A stretch of DNA of 10,017 nucleotides from JAUYQE01 sp035289745 (GTDB taxonomy: Archaea > Nanobdellota > Nanobdellia > Woesearchaeales > GW2011-AR9), in contig DATDWF010000010.1 of the NCBI GenBank assembly GCA_035289745.1, positions 1-10,017 of the forward strand. Reading direction: 5' to 3'. Both the position numbers and the translations under genes were made by a program. Under the pieces are notes generated by a model that did no database searches, was not told where the DNA came from, and was given only the letters and a program-made list of their open reading frames with translations. Each line of letters begins with the position of its first letter. Positions within the stretch are counted from its first letter, which is position 1. Shown here piece after piece: positions 1-5,217 of the stretch.

Positions 1-183
1 CTGGTAGAAATCGGTCAATACTTTGGCCTAACGGCACAAGTTTTAGTGTCTTCGGATGATGAAACCAGGACTGTCTGGCTCGGGTGCGATAGCAAGAACT
101 TCAATCTTATTGCGGACTTCGGGACTAGCCTCACCGGCGTCGTTCGTGGGGTACGTTCAAGTGCGCCGCTGGGTGCGCCGTAA
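1..183 (+). CDS. C-terminal fragment of a C-type-lectin-like DGR target protein (paralog of the 1956-2834 gene)
   Basis: The open frame enters from the left edge and ends at TAA 181-183, giving the last 60 residues only. They match the C-terminus of the protein at 1956-2834: LVEIGxYFG at the start, then VWLGC, then VRGVRSSAP at the end. Seven residues are missing before VWLGC relative to the paralog. Between VWLGC and VRGVRSSAP nearly all residues differ from the paralog except a few framework positions, which is the pattern of a DGR variable region on a C-type lectin/FGE-like fold. The end carries a short direct repeat, GTGCGCCG at 161-168 and 173-180, but no strong hairpin, unlike the second copy. 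The gene lies 39 bp upstream of the VWA gene and on the same strand, so one transcript is likely. That it is a target protein is inferred; homology to the second copy is seen directly. Confidence 0.72.
   Translation: MVEIGQYFGLTAQVLVSSDDETRTVWLGCDSKNFNLIADFGTSLTGVVRGVRSSAPLGAP
61..168 (+). repeat. Candidate DGR variable region 1
   Basis: This 108-bp stretch aligns without gaps to 2718-2825. By eye there are 28 differences, 20 of them in the 48-bp core (positions 88-135). Of the 17 core differences at codon positions 1 and 2, 13 have an adenine in one copy, as expected if both derive from a template rich in AAY codons by adenine-directed mutagenesis. The last 27 bp, encoding VRGVRSSAP, differ at only two silent sites, as expected for an IMH-like end. 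No template repeat is present in the window, so this remains an inference from comparing two copies. Confidence 0.55.
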
Positions 184-222
184 AATAGGGGTTCCATAAG
201 AAGAAAAGTTTCACACGCAAAA

Positions 223-1959
223 ATGATACCCAATATCGCATTAAGAGAAAAACTTGAACAAAAGAAAAATAAGATTGGCTTAGTTGGCACGCGATTAAGT
301 TTTTCTCGCCCCAAGACCGGAAAATCAATTGAAGAACATATCACCCATGATTGGAAAGAGATAGTTATCCGGATTAGGGAAGATGTTAATCTCATTCCTG
401 ACGAAGCGACACGAACCTACGTACAGCGCCAAGAAGTTGCTGATGCGCTGGAAACCATCGCTACTGATCTTCTTTTTCATGGCTGCGGGCATCGGGAGCT
501 TCCTACCTATTCTGGCCTGGGCTGCCCGCACACGGTCAATGACCACGACCGGATCAAAGATGGCATCGCTCAAGCCTTAAAAGAAAAAGGCAAAACCGGA
601 TTAGAGTCCTATCTTGCCAATGCTTTTGAAGACATTATCGACAATGTCAACGTGCGTCGGCATACCCCCTCTGTTGGACAGATACTCTTTTGGAACCAGC
701 AAGGGCTGGAACAAGAAGATGGCAAATTCCCGGCTTTTTATGAGGCGTTTGTAAAACTAAACCTGACGCTTATGGGTTCGGTAGCCGATGCCAGCCTTCT
801 TCGCAGATTTTACACGAATGATGAGCCGGTGCAAAAAGCCGTGCAGCAATTTAAAGCATACCTGCAGGGAAAATTCGGAATGAGCACGGTCGTACAGGCC
901 TGGCAGAAAGAGATGCTTGCAAAAAAGCTTTTTGACCGCTCTTCCTGGAAAGAAATGGCCTATCAGTTTGCTTTAGCAACTGCCGACTTGCTCGATCCGC
1001 TGCAACAGCTGGCTCTTTGTTTTGGCCTGCCTGCGGATGGCAATCCTTTTGATCAGGAGATGAAACTTCCCGGCACGCAGGAAGAGCTTGCCGAAGGGCG
1101 TTACCAAGCGGGAGAAGGGCCGAGCGCCCACACTGATTCCCTCTTGCAATTAGATGCTCTCTATCGGAAAATATCCCGAGCCATTCCCGTGCAAACATCA
1201 GAATACACGCAATCAAGCGGGATTCCTTTAGTTCGTTATGGAAAGCGCAATCCCCGAGAAGATGAAACCATTCAGCTTCGAAAAATAAAAGGCATAGGAT
1301 TTGACGAGCAGGGGAATCTGGGCCTGAAGCTGGCTCGGCATGAATTGCAGCATCCGGCACAGTACAAAGTCCATCCGCGAAAGTTTCCCAAATTAAAAAT
1401 AGCCTTAGTAGACACATCGGGAAGCATGGCAGGTTCTCCTGATAATGATCGCAACGTTGGCGATACTTCTTTTATTCCCTGGGGAGACCGGAGCAAATAT
1501 CATTTTGCCTTGAAAGGAATTTATGGCATTGACAACTTCCTGGAGCGGCAGGGCATCGCTCCGTACGTGCAGAGTGAAGTGATTTCGTTTAGCGGCGGTA
1601 TGCAGACCTCCGGAAGAGGGATGTTCCGCCACGAAGAAGAACGCCGCCTGTTATTGCGAAAACCATCGGGGGGGACAAGCCTTACGGCAGCCATTTTGCA
1701 GGACAGCGCTGCAGAAAAATGTTTCTTGGTGTCCATTTCAGACGGGGATATTTCCAACTGGAGCAGCGAGCGGGAAGCTTATAAGCGGGCTATAGAACAT
1801 GCTGATTACTGCCATATCCATATCGGACCCCCCAATACTTTTACGCAAGACCTCGAGAGTTGGGGCTTTCCCGTGAAGTACGTCAAAGGCGATGATGATT
1901 TAAGCACGCTGTTGCTCGACGTCACTGCGCACTATTACAAGCGAGGCGATTTTGCATGA
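223..1959 (+). CDS. VWA-domain protein with an N-terminal degenerate zincin-like domain (DUF2201-like architecture)
   Basis: The 578-residue protein has no signal peptide or membrane segment, so it is probably cytosolic. The C-terminal half is a von Willebrand factor A domain with all three MIDAS elements visible: D397-T-S399-G-S401, T485 in GGTSL, and D507 in SDGD. The site should therefore bind a divalent metal and a ligand. The N-terminal region has H86-G-C-G-H90, the spacing of a metallopeptidase HExxH but with Gly in place of the catalytic Glu, followed by Cys101, His103, His108 and an acidic helix E136-D137..D140-N that could give a third ligand. An N-terminal metallopeptidase-like part plus C-terminal VWA recalls DUF2201 proteins; that assignment is from memory. 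The gene sits between two candidate DGR targets, and its stop overlaps the next start as ATGA (1956-1959), so translation is coupled. VWA partners of MoxR-type ATPases are known in regulated conflict systems, but no ATPase is in view. Start 223 is the first ATG; no clear Shine-Dalgarno sequence. Confidence 0.85.
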   Translation: MIPNIALREKLEQKKNKIGLVGTRLSFSRPKTGKSIEEHITHDWKEIVIRIREDVNLIPDEATRTYVQRQEVADALETIATDLLFHGCGHRELPTYSGLGCPHTVNDHDRIKDGIAQALKEKGKTGLESYLANAFEDIIDNVNVRRHTPSVGQILFWNQQGLEQEDGKFPAFYEAFVKLNLTLMGSVADASLLRRFYTNDEPVQKAVQQFKAYLQGKFGMSTVVQAWQKEMLAKKLFDRSSWKEMAYQFALATADLLDPLQQLALCFGLPADGNPFDQEMKLPGTQEELAEGRYQAGEGPSAHTDSLLQLDALYRKISRAIPVQTSEYTQSSGIPLVRYGKRNPREDETIQLRKIKGIGFDEQGNLGLKLARHELQHPAQYKVHPRKFPKLKIALVDTSGSMAGSPDNDRNVGDTSFIPWGDRSKYHFALKGIYGIDNFLERQGIAPYVQSEVISFSGGMQTSGRGMFRHEEERRLLLRKPSGGTSLTAAILQDSAAEKCFLVSISDGDISNWSSEREAYKRAIEHADYCHIHIGPPNTFTQDLESWGFPVKYVKGDDDLSTLLLDVTAHYYKRGDFA

Positions 1960-2834
1960 TCACCATCACCGGCAACAAAACTGCGGAACAAATAGTTCGT
2001 GCCCATTTGCAGAAACAGCGTGAAGACGAAGAACGAAAAAAAAGGAATCCAACAGGAGGATCCGGCAGCGGAACTGGTGCAGGAGCAGGCAATCCGCCAC
2101 CAACTCCTGCACGTGTTATCAACGCGGGCGATTATCTAAAATTAGAGAACCTTCTCTGTGAGGATGCAGATGGGAATGAGTTTGAGAGGTATGGAGAATT
2201 ATATGTAAGAAAAGATATTTTCAGAGATGATAAAAGACAACCGCTCAATTTTACCCCCTACAATGCTGCGGTGTATTGTGAACAGAACGGTTTGTTTCTC
2301 CCCAGTTTTGCCTTAAGCTGTAACATTCTTCGGGCACTGTTTCAACAAAGAAGCAATCCTGAAATTAAAGCAGTGCTCGACCAGTATAAAAGCATAGGCA
2401 ACATAATCGGTTATTATGCACAAAATAGCATTGTCGATTTTGCGCAGCAACAAGTTATTCATTATCCTACCGCAGCAGACTGTCGAGAAAGAAACATCAT
2501 AAATACTGCCCGTCAAAGAAGAGCCGGAAATTTTGCTAAATCTACTTTGCAAAATGAACTGCTCGATGTGGCGCTTGGCAATCCCGCAGTTACTCGTTAT
2601 GTACAGCAATTCACGGGCTTGCGTAATCCGCGTATCCTTGTTGAAATAGGGGATTATTTTGGCAGGCCAGCAAAAGTATGGTTCCCTTGGAATGGAAAAG
2701 GGGGAGCAAACTATACTGAAAATAGGGCTGTTTGGCTTGGGTGCTATGGCGATTACTTCTATCTTGGTGCGAGCAACGGGCTCGGCGAGGCCGGCGCCGT
2801 CCGTGGGGTACGTTCGAGTGCGCCGCCGACATGA
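1956..2834 (+). CDS. C-type-lectin/FGE-like protein, candidate DGR target
   Basis: The 292-residue protein starts inside the stop of the VWA gene (ATGA), with a GAGGCG Shine-Dalgarno at 1943-1948. Order of parts: a charged helix (about residues 8-30), a Gly/Ser/Pro linker (32-51), a middle domain with an FGE-like stretch near residues 118-133 (YCEQNG..LPS), and a C-terminal lectin-like end. VWLGC (259-263) and VRGVRSS (282-288) frame the candidate variable segment, residues 264-281. That segment is rich in Tyr, Gly, Asp and Ser, as in DGR-diversified binding surfaces. Its paralog ends at position 183. The stop TGA (2832-2834) lies at the base of a perfect hairpin stem. The likely role is a ligand-binding module working with the VWA protein; the ligand is unknown. 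The homology between copies is seen; the fold and DGR role are inferred. Alternative: a multicopy adhesin-type domain varying by recombination. Confidence 0.78.
   Translation: MITITGNKTAEQIVRAHLQKQREDEERKKRNPTGGSGSGTGAGAGNPPPTPARVINAGDYLKLENLLCEDADGNEFERYGELYVRKDIFRDDKRQPLNFTPYNAAVYCEQNGLFLPSFALSCNILRALFQQRSNPEIKAVLDQYKSIGNIIGYYAQNSIVDFAQQQVIHYPTAADCRERNIINTARQRRAGNFAKSTLQNELLDVALGNPAVTRYVQQFTGLRNPRILVEIGDYFGRPAKVWFPWNGKGGANYTENRAVWLGCYGDYFYLGASNGLGEAGAVRGVRSSAPPT
2718..2825 (+). repeat. Candidate DGR variable region 2
   Basis: This is the partner of the 61-168 segment. The core 2745-2792 encodes residues 264-279, of which 12 of 16 differ from the first copy, while Phe268, Leu270, Ala272 and Gly275 are shared. 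The near-identical 3' end (2799-2825) is directly followed by the cruciform, the arrangement known for DGR targets where the IMH end precedes a hairpin. The template repeat is outside the window. Confidence 0.58.
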
Positions 2835-2868
2835 GCGAGCTAGAGCTCGCTCTGGCAAGTCGGGGCGC
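2820..2868 (+). repeat. Cruciform/hairpin at the variable-region end
   Basis: The inner stem is perfect: GAGCGAGC (2833-2840) pairs with GCTCGCTC (2845-2852) around a TAGA loop. A second stem pairs CCGAC (2826-2830) with GTCGG (2859-2863), and with one bulged G a third pairs GCGCC (2820-2824) with GGCGC (2864-2868). An 8-bp stem with a 4-nt loop just after the variable region matches the hairpins known to aid DGR target recognition. The first target copy lacks it: both copies share GCGCCGTAAAA after the VR, but here the hairpin is inserted and supplies the stop codon. Confidence 0.72.
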
Positions 2869-2913
2869 GCCGTAAAAAAAGTGGCTTTACGAGATCTTTA
2901 ACAATGTTATATT

Positions 2914-3040
2914 CCCCACACTTTATGTGTGGGTCGAGTAGCGCAGGCAAAGCCGAGCAACGGAGAAGTCGCAAATGAGCCGGATGGTGGGAACGTGAGT
3001 CAGTCGTCGTGTAGTTAGTGGGGGAGTTCCGATAGATGCG
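2914..3040 (+). ncRNA. Structured RNA candidate, possibly HEARO/omega-RNA-like
   Basis: About 130 bases without a convincing ORF are purine- and G-rich, in contrast to the AT-rich DNA that follows. They open with a perfect hairpin, CCCACAC (2915-2921) with GTGTGGG (2927-2933), followed by a small GGC-AAA-GCC stem (2946-2954). CCCCAC (2914-2919) could alternatively pair with GTGGGG (3019-3024) to close the whole domain. Segments such as GTCGAGTAGCGCAGGC, AAATGAGCCGG and GAGTCAGTCG recall the HEARO RNAs linked to IscB nucleases, but this is from memory and no alignment was made. No iscB gene follows, so it would be a stand-alone copy. The strand is inferred from the resemblance and from the terminator-like hairpin downstream. 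Confidence 0.42.
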
Positions 3041-3041
3041 T

Positions 3042-3074
3042 CAAAAGAATCGTTTTGGGCTTTTTTGCTCAAAA
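3042..3074 (+). terminator. Terminator-like overlapping hairpins with a T6 run
   Basis: CAAAA (3042-3046) can pair with TTTTG (3053-3057), placing a stem just upstream of GGC and six T (3061-3066). Alternatively TTTTGGGC (3053-3060) pairs with GCTCAAAA (3067-3074) with the T-run as loop. Either would fit termination of the upstream RNA or operon before the MNT/HEPN promoter. The two pairings exclude each other. Confidence 0.38.
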
Positions 3075-3082
3075 ACACAACA

Positions 3083-3117
3083 TTTATATATCATTCATAA
3101 TTATTGAATAATTATTC
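3083..3117 (+). promoter_or_regulatory. TATA box and palindromic operator for the MNT/HEPN operon
   Basis: TTTATATA (3083-3090) is a good archaeal TATA box. About 25 nt downstream, where transcription should start, are overlapping palindromes: ATAATTATT-G-AATAATTAT (3097-3115) and the perfect 12-mer GAATAATTATTC (3106-3117). The start codon is at 3132. The position suggests autoregulation by the wHTH domain of the first gene; this is inferred. The stretch is nearly all A/T, so chance palindromes are possible. Confidence 0.5.
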
Positions 3118-3131
3118 ACTTATATTGAAAA

Positions 3132-3716
3132 ATGATACCGAAAAACACCGCAACGGTGGTGATGTTTCTGCTAAGGAACACGGACAAATTTGGCTATAAC
3201 ATTAATCAGATTGCTAAGCTGAATAAGATCAGCGTAGGCAGTGCATTCAAAATTCTTAAAGAACTCGAGAAAGACCGATTAATTACCAAGAATGAGATCA
3301 GCAATGCCTCTCATTATACGCTGAATTTTGATAATCCTGAAACAACAAAGTTATGTGAGTTCCTGCTTTTAGCGGAAAAGAGAAATCTTAAAGGGTATGC
3401 AAAGCTATACGCTGATGAGATTATAACATTTAAAGATGCTAAGATGATTGTTATTTTTGGTTCTGTTCTAAGGGGGAAAGAGTTTAATGATGTAGATGTT
3501 ATCTTTATTACTAATAAAGTTAAAAAAGTAAATAATTTTTGTCTTGAAATATCTAAAGTAAAAACAAAGCCAGTTGTTCCATTGATTATGAAGCAGGAAG
3601 ATTTAATAAAAGCACTGAAACAAAAGAAGGAAGCTATCATAAACTTGATGAAAGAAGGCATCGTGGTTAAAGGTGAATCTGTATTCTTGGAGGTCGTAAA
3701 AAATGTCAATTCATAA
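3132..3716 (+). CDS. wHTH-nucleotidyltransferase (MNT-type antitoxin-like)
   Basis: The 194-residue protein has an N-terminal winged helix (about residues 1-65; helix pair around NINQIAKLNKISVGSAF) and a minimal nucleotidyltransferase domain. The NTase signature is visible as G110-S111-x-x-R114-G115 followed by D120-V-D122, the two metal-binding aspartates. The linker between them is slightly short. In MntA/HepT pairs the MNT protein modifies the HEPN toxin with AMP and neutralises it; the fused wHTH would add DNA binding and autoregulation. The gene overlaps the next one by 14 bp, which supports a pair. The ATG at 3132 follows a TATA box and a short leader; no Shine-Dalgarno. The surrounding DNA is AT-rich relative to the flanks, suggesting an acquired module. 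Alternative: a regulator without toxin-antitoxin activity. Confidence 0.82.
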   Translation: MIPKNTATVVMFLLRNTDKFGYNINQIAKLNKISVGSAFKILKELEKDRLITKNEISNASHYTLNFDNPETTKLCEFLLLAEKRNLKGYAKLYADEIITFKDAKMIVIFGSVLRGKEFNDVDVIFITNKVKKVNNFCLEISKVKTKPVVPLIMKQEDLIKALKQKKEAIINLMKEGIVVKGESVFLEVVKNVNS

Positions 3717-4179
3717 GCAAAAACTTGATTGGTGCTTGGCAAGAGAAACAAGAATGAAGAAGATTAAACCAAATGATAAATTGTCACAAGAGCATCTCGA
3801 TAAAGCAAAGCATAATCTTCGTGCAGCTGATTATAACATTAAAGGTGGCTTTAGTGATTGGGGAGTTTCACAATTTTATTATTCTCTGTATCATGCTTTG
3901 CTCGCAATACTCTTCAAGCTTGGGTATGAATCAAAAAACCATGAATGTACGATAAATGCTGTCGAATATTTGATAGAAGAAGGAAAGATTAATCTTGATC
4001 TGAAAGATATCGCTTTTATCAGGACAACAGAACAAATGAATTCAAAAGATGCCAAGTCACTCCGAGAAGAATTTCAATACGGGACAGAAACGGCTGTTAA
4101 TGAGAAAATCTTGAAGGAATTATTGGAAAATACAAAGAGAATTGTAGAGAAAATTGAAAGGGCATTGAGTGAATTATAG
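3703..4179 (+). CDS. HEPN-domain protein (partner of the nucleotidyltransferase)
   Basis: The 158-residue all-helical protein matches the HEPN pattern: an N-terminal helix with AKHNLRAADYN (residues 35-45), then FYYSLYHALLAIL (58-70), then a helix with H80-E-C-T preceding the AVEYL segment, and a C-terminal pair of helices. The usual RNase motif R-x4-6-H is not visible; at the expected place near residue 121 it reads R-E-E-F-Q-Y, closer to the PF05168-like HEPN class. It may therefore not be a typical HepT ribonuclease, or may use other residues. A strong Shine-Dalgarno GGAGGT (3689-3694) lies 8 nt before ATG 3703 and decides this start over the downstream ATG at 3754. It overlaps the upstream nucleotidyltransferase, and the two probably form a complex. 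Confidence 0.8.
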   Translation: MSIHKQKLDWCLARETRMKKIKPNDKLSQEHLDKAKHNLRAADYNIKGGFSDWGVSQFYYSLYHALLAILFKLGYESKNHECTINAVEYLIEEGKINLDLKDIAFIRTTEQMNSKDAKSLREEFQYGTETAVNEKILKELLENTKRIVEKIERALSEL

Positions 4180-4280
4180 ACTTTCTTAAAAACAAGTAGG
4201 ATAAATTTGTTTGTTACTTTTTAGCAACCATCCACATCACATCAAAATAACCTCTGTATGCTTTTGCTGCCGCTGCATTA

Positions 4281-4289
4281 TCTATAATC
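4281..4289 (+). promoter_or_regulatory. Possible TATA box for the DHFR-like gene
   Basis: TCTATAATC is centred about 22 nt upstream of ATG 4307, which would give a leaderless transcript. The T-rich stretch around 4215-4223 just downstream of the HEPN gene could end the preceding operon, so a separate promoter is plausible. Confidence 0.35.
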
Positions 4290-4306
4290 TCAGGGTCTTA
4301 TCCTTC

Positions 4307-4756
4307 ATGAAAGTCGTTTTATATGGTGCACAAACCATCAATGGAATAATCGCTACCCGTAATTATGATGAAGATTTTCTGTCGCATGAGAATTGGAAAG
4401 CTTTTCTTTATTTAGTAAGAGAAATAGGCTGTTTTGTTGTAGGAAGGAAAACTTATGCAACTATCAAAAGATGGGAAAGCTATAATTTTGACAAAATTAA
4501 AGCAACAAAAATAATTATCTCCAAAGATCAGAACTTCAAACTTGGTGAAGGGTATGTGCTTGCCACTTCTCCAGAAGACGCTTTACGGAAAGCATCAAGA
4601 AGAGGATTTAAAAGAATTCTTCTAACATGCAGTGGGAAAACGAATTCTGCATTCATGAGAAATGGCTTGGTAGATGAAATAATCATCAATGTTGAACTTT
4701 GTCTATTGGGAGGTGGAATAAGAGCCTTCTCGGAAGAGCATTTTGAAAAAAGGTAA
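4307..4756 (+). CDS. DHFR/RibD-C-like reductase, interrupted by an in-frame TAA
   Basis: The 149-residue frame has the dihydrofolate reductase/RibD C-terminal fold: a start MKVVLYGAQTINGIIA, the NADPH-loop type segment FVVGRKTYATI (about residues 44-54), ILLTCSGKTN (around 105-114) and LLGGGIRAF near the end. Proteins of this type reduce pterin- or riboflavin-related substrates with NADPH; the substrate here is unknown. Start 4307 is preferred because the family begins with a beta strand at MKVV; the longer frame from a TTG at 4211 adds a Cys-rich, non-family leader. The frame ends at TAA 4754-4756, but the usual last strand continues in the same frame to 4822. So this is either a nonsense-mutated gene, an assembly error, or readthrough. 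Without the last strand the fold may not be stable. Confidence 0.75.
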   Translation: MKVVLYGAQTINGIIATRNYDEDFLSHENWKAFLYLVREIGCFVVGRKTYATIKRWESYNFDKIKATKIIISKDQNFKLGEGYVLATSPEDALRKASRRGFKRILLTCSGKTNSAFMRNGLVDEIIINVELCLLGGGIRAFSEEHFEKR

Positions 4757-4822
4757 AAACTGCTTCAGGTTAAGAATTTGAAGTCTGGCATAGTTCAGCT
4801 CCAGTATAAAGTCATCTGCTAG
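4757..4822 (+). pseudogene. In-frame C-terminal continuation of the DHFR-like gene
   Basis: Directly after TAA 4754-4756, in the same frame, 21 codons encode KLLQVKNLKSGIVQLQYKV-IC, ending at TAG 4820-4822. This closely fits the normal C-terminal strand of DHFR/RibD-like proteins, where a sequence of the type KSGLVQLxY closes the sheet. No frameshift is needed: one sense codon in place of the TAA restores a typical 170-residue protein. Confidence 0.7.
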
Positions 4823-4841
4823 TACGCTCTTTCATCACCTA

Positions 4842-4848
4842 TTTATAA
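4842..4848 (+). promoter_or_regulatory. TATA box for the small ORF at 4871
   Basis: TTTATAA is centred about 26 nt upstream of ATG 4871. This is the normal distance from an archaeal TATA box to a transcription start, so the mRNA would be leaderless or nearly so, consistent with the lack of a Shine-Dalgarno. Confidence 0.48.
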
Positions 4849-4870
4849 TTCCCTAAGATAATAAAAAACC

Positions 4871-5092
4871 ATGGTAAGCCGCGATCCGGAAGAAAGATTA
4901 TTTCTCGAAGAACGTTTGCGTCAACAGTATAGCCTTAAAGAAAAGGGGGAATATTTTAATGCCTTGAGTCTAGAAGAACTGAGAGGATTAAAAGCAGATT
5001 ACCAAAAATTGGGAGGTACTATTGAACCCATTCACTTTCGCCTCTTGATGAAAGAAATTGATGAAGCATACTGGAGAGGCGATAGCCAATAG
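4871..5092 (+). CDS. Small helical protein of unknown function
   Basis: The 73-residue product is not recognised. It is highly charged (many Glu, Lys, Arg), predicted helical, and contains two LEEL/LEER-type helical stretches (residues 11-25 and 32-47), without Cys or membrane segments. It starts after a well-placed TATA box and ends 125 bp before the PEP synthase gene on the same strand. The composition is similar to small archaeal soluble proteins; function cannot be inferred. Confidence 0.6.
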   Translation: MVSRDPEERLFLEERLRQQYSLKEKGEYFNALSLEELRGLKADYQKLGGTIEPIHFRLLMKEIDEAYWRGDSQ

Positions 5093-5190
5093 TGCTTTAG
5101 TTCTTTTTGGATGAAAACATCGCTTTGGAACATGAAATAACTTTTCTTCTTTCTCTCATCCCCCACCACAAACCATAAAAGCTCCGGCTT

Positions 5191-5211
5191 CCTCTTAAAG
5201 AGCAAAAGAGG
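5191..5211 (+). promoter_or_regulatory. Hairpin overlapping the ppsA Shine-Dalgarno
   Basis: CCTCTT (5191-5196) can pair with AAGAGG (5206-5211) around a 9-nt loop. The 3' arm contains GAGG, the only plausible Shine-Dalgarno for ATG 5218 (spacing 6 nt), so folding would hide it. A TATA-like CATAAAAG at 5174-5181 would, however, start transcription near 5204, inside the hairpin; the effect then depends on the real start site. Confidence 0.35.
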
Positions 5212-5217
5212 CTTCCC

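Noticed and set aside
851..1417. 188-codon minus-strand frame inside the VWA gene
   Set aside because: Cys/Leu/Arg-rich shadow of a gene with intact MIDAS motifs on the plus strand; no family resemblance.
2313..2858. 181-codon minus-strand frame opposite the second target
   Set aside because: Shadow of the target gene; the plus-strand frame is supported by ATGA coupling and by homology to the fragment at the window start.
2659..2901. 80-codon plus-strand frame across the end of the second target
   Set aside because: It overlaps the real gene in another frame, its content is Arg/Gly-rich shadow coding, and it has no recognisable motif or Shine-Dalgarno.
2880..3060. DGR template repeat downstream of the second target
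   Set aside because: The block shows no alignment to the 108-bp variable regions (no VWLGC- or VRGVRSSAP-coding sequence), so it is treated as a separate RNA candidate.
3314..3751. 145-codon minus-strand frame opposite the nucleotidyltransferase
   Set aside because: Phe/Ser-rich shadow frame in AT-rich DNA; the plus strand carries the NTase and wHTH motifs.
4211..4306. Upstream extension of the DHFR-like gene from TTG 4211
   Set aside because: The extra 32 residues are Cys/His-rich and unlike the family, which starts at the first strand; a TATA-like element is correctly placed for ATG 4307.
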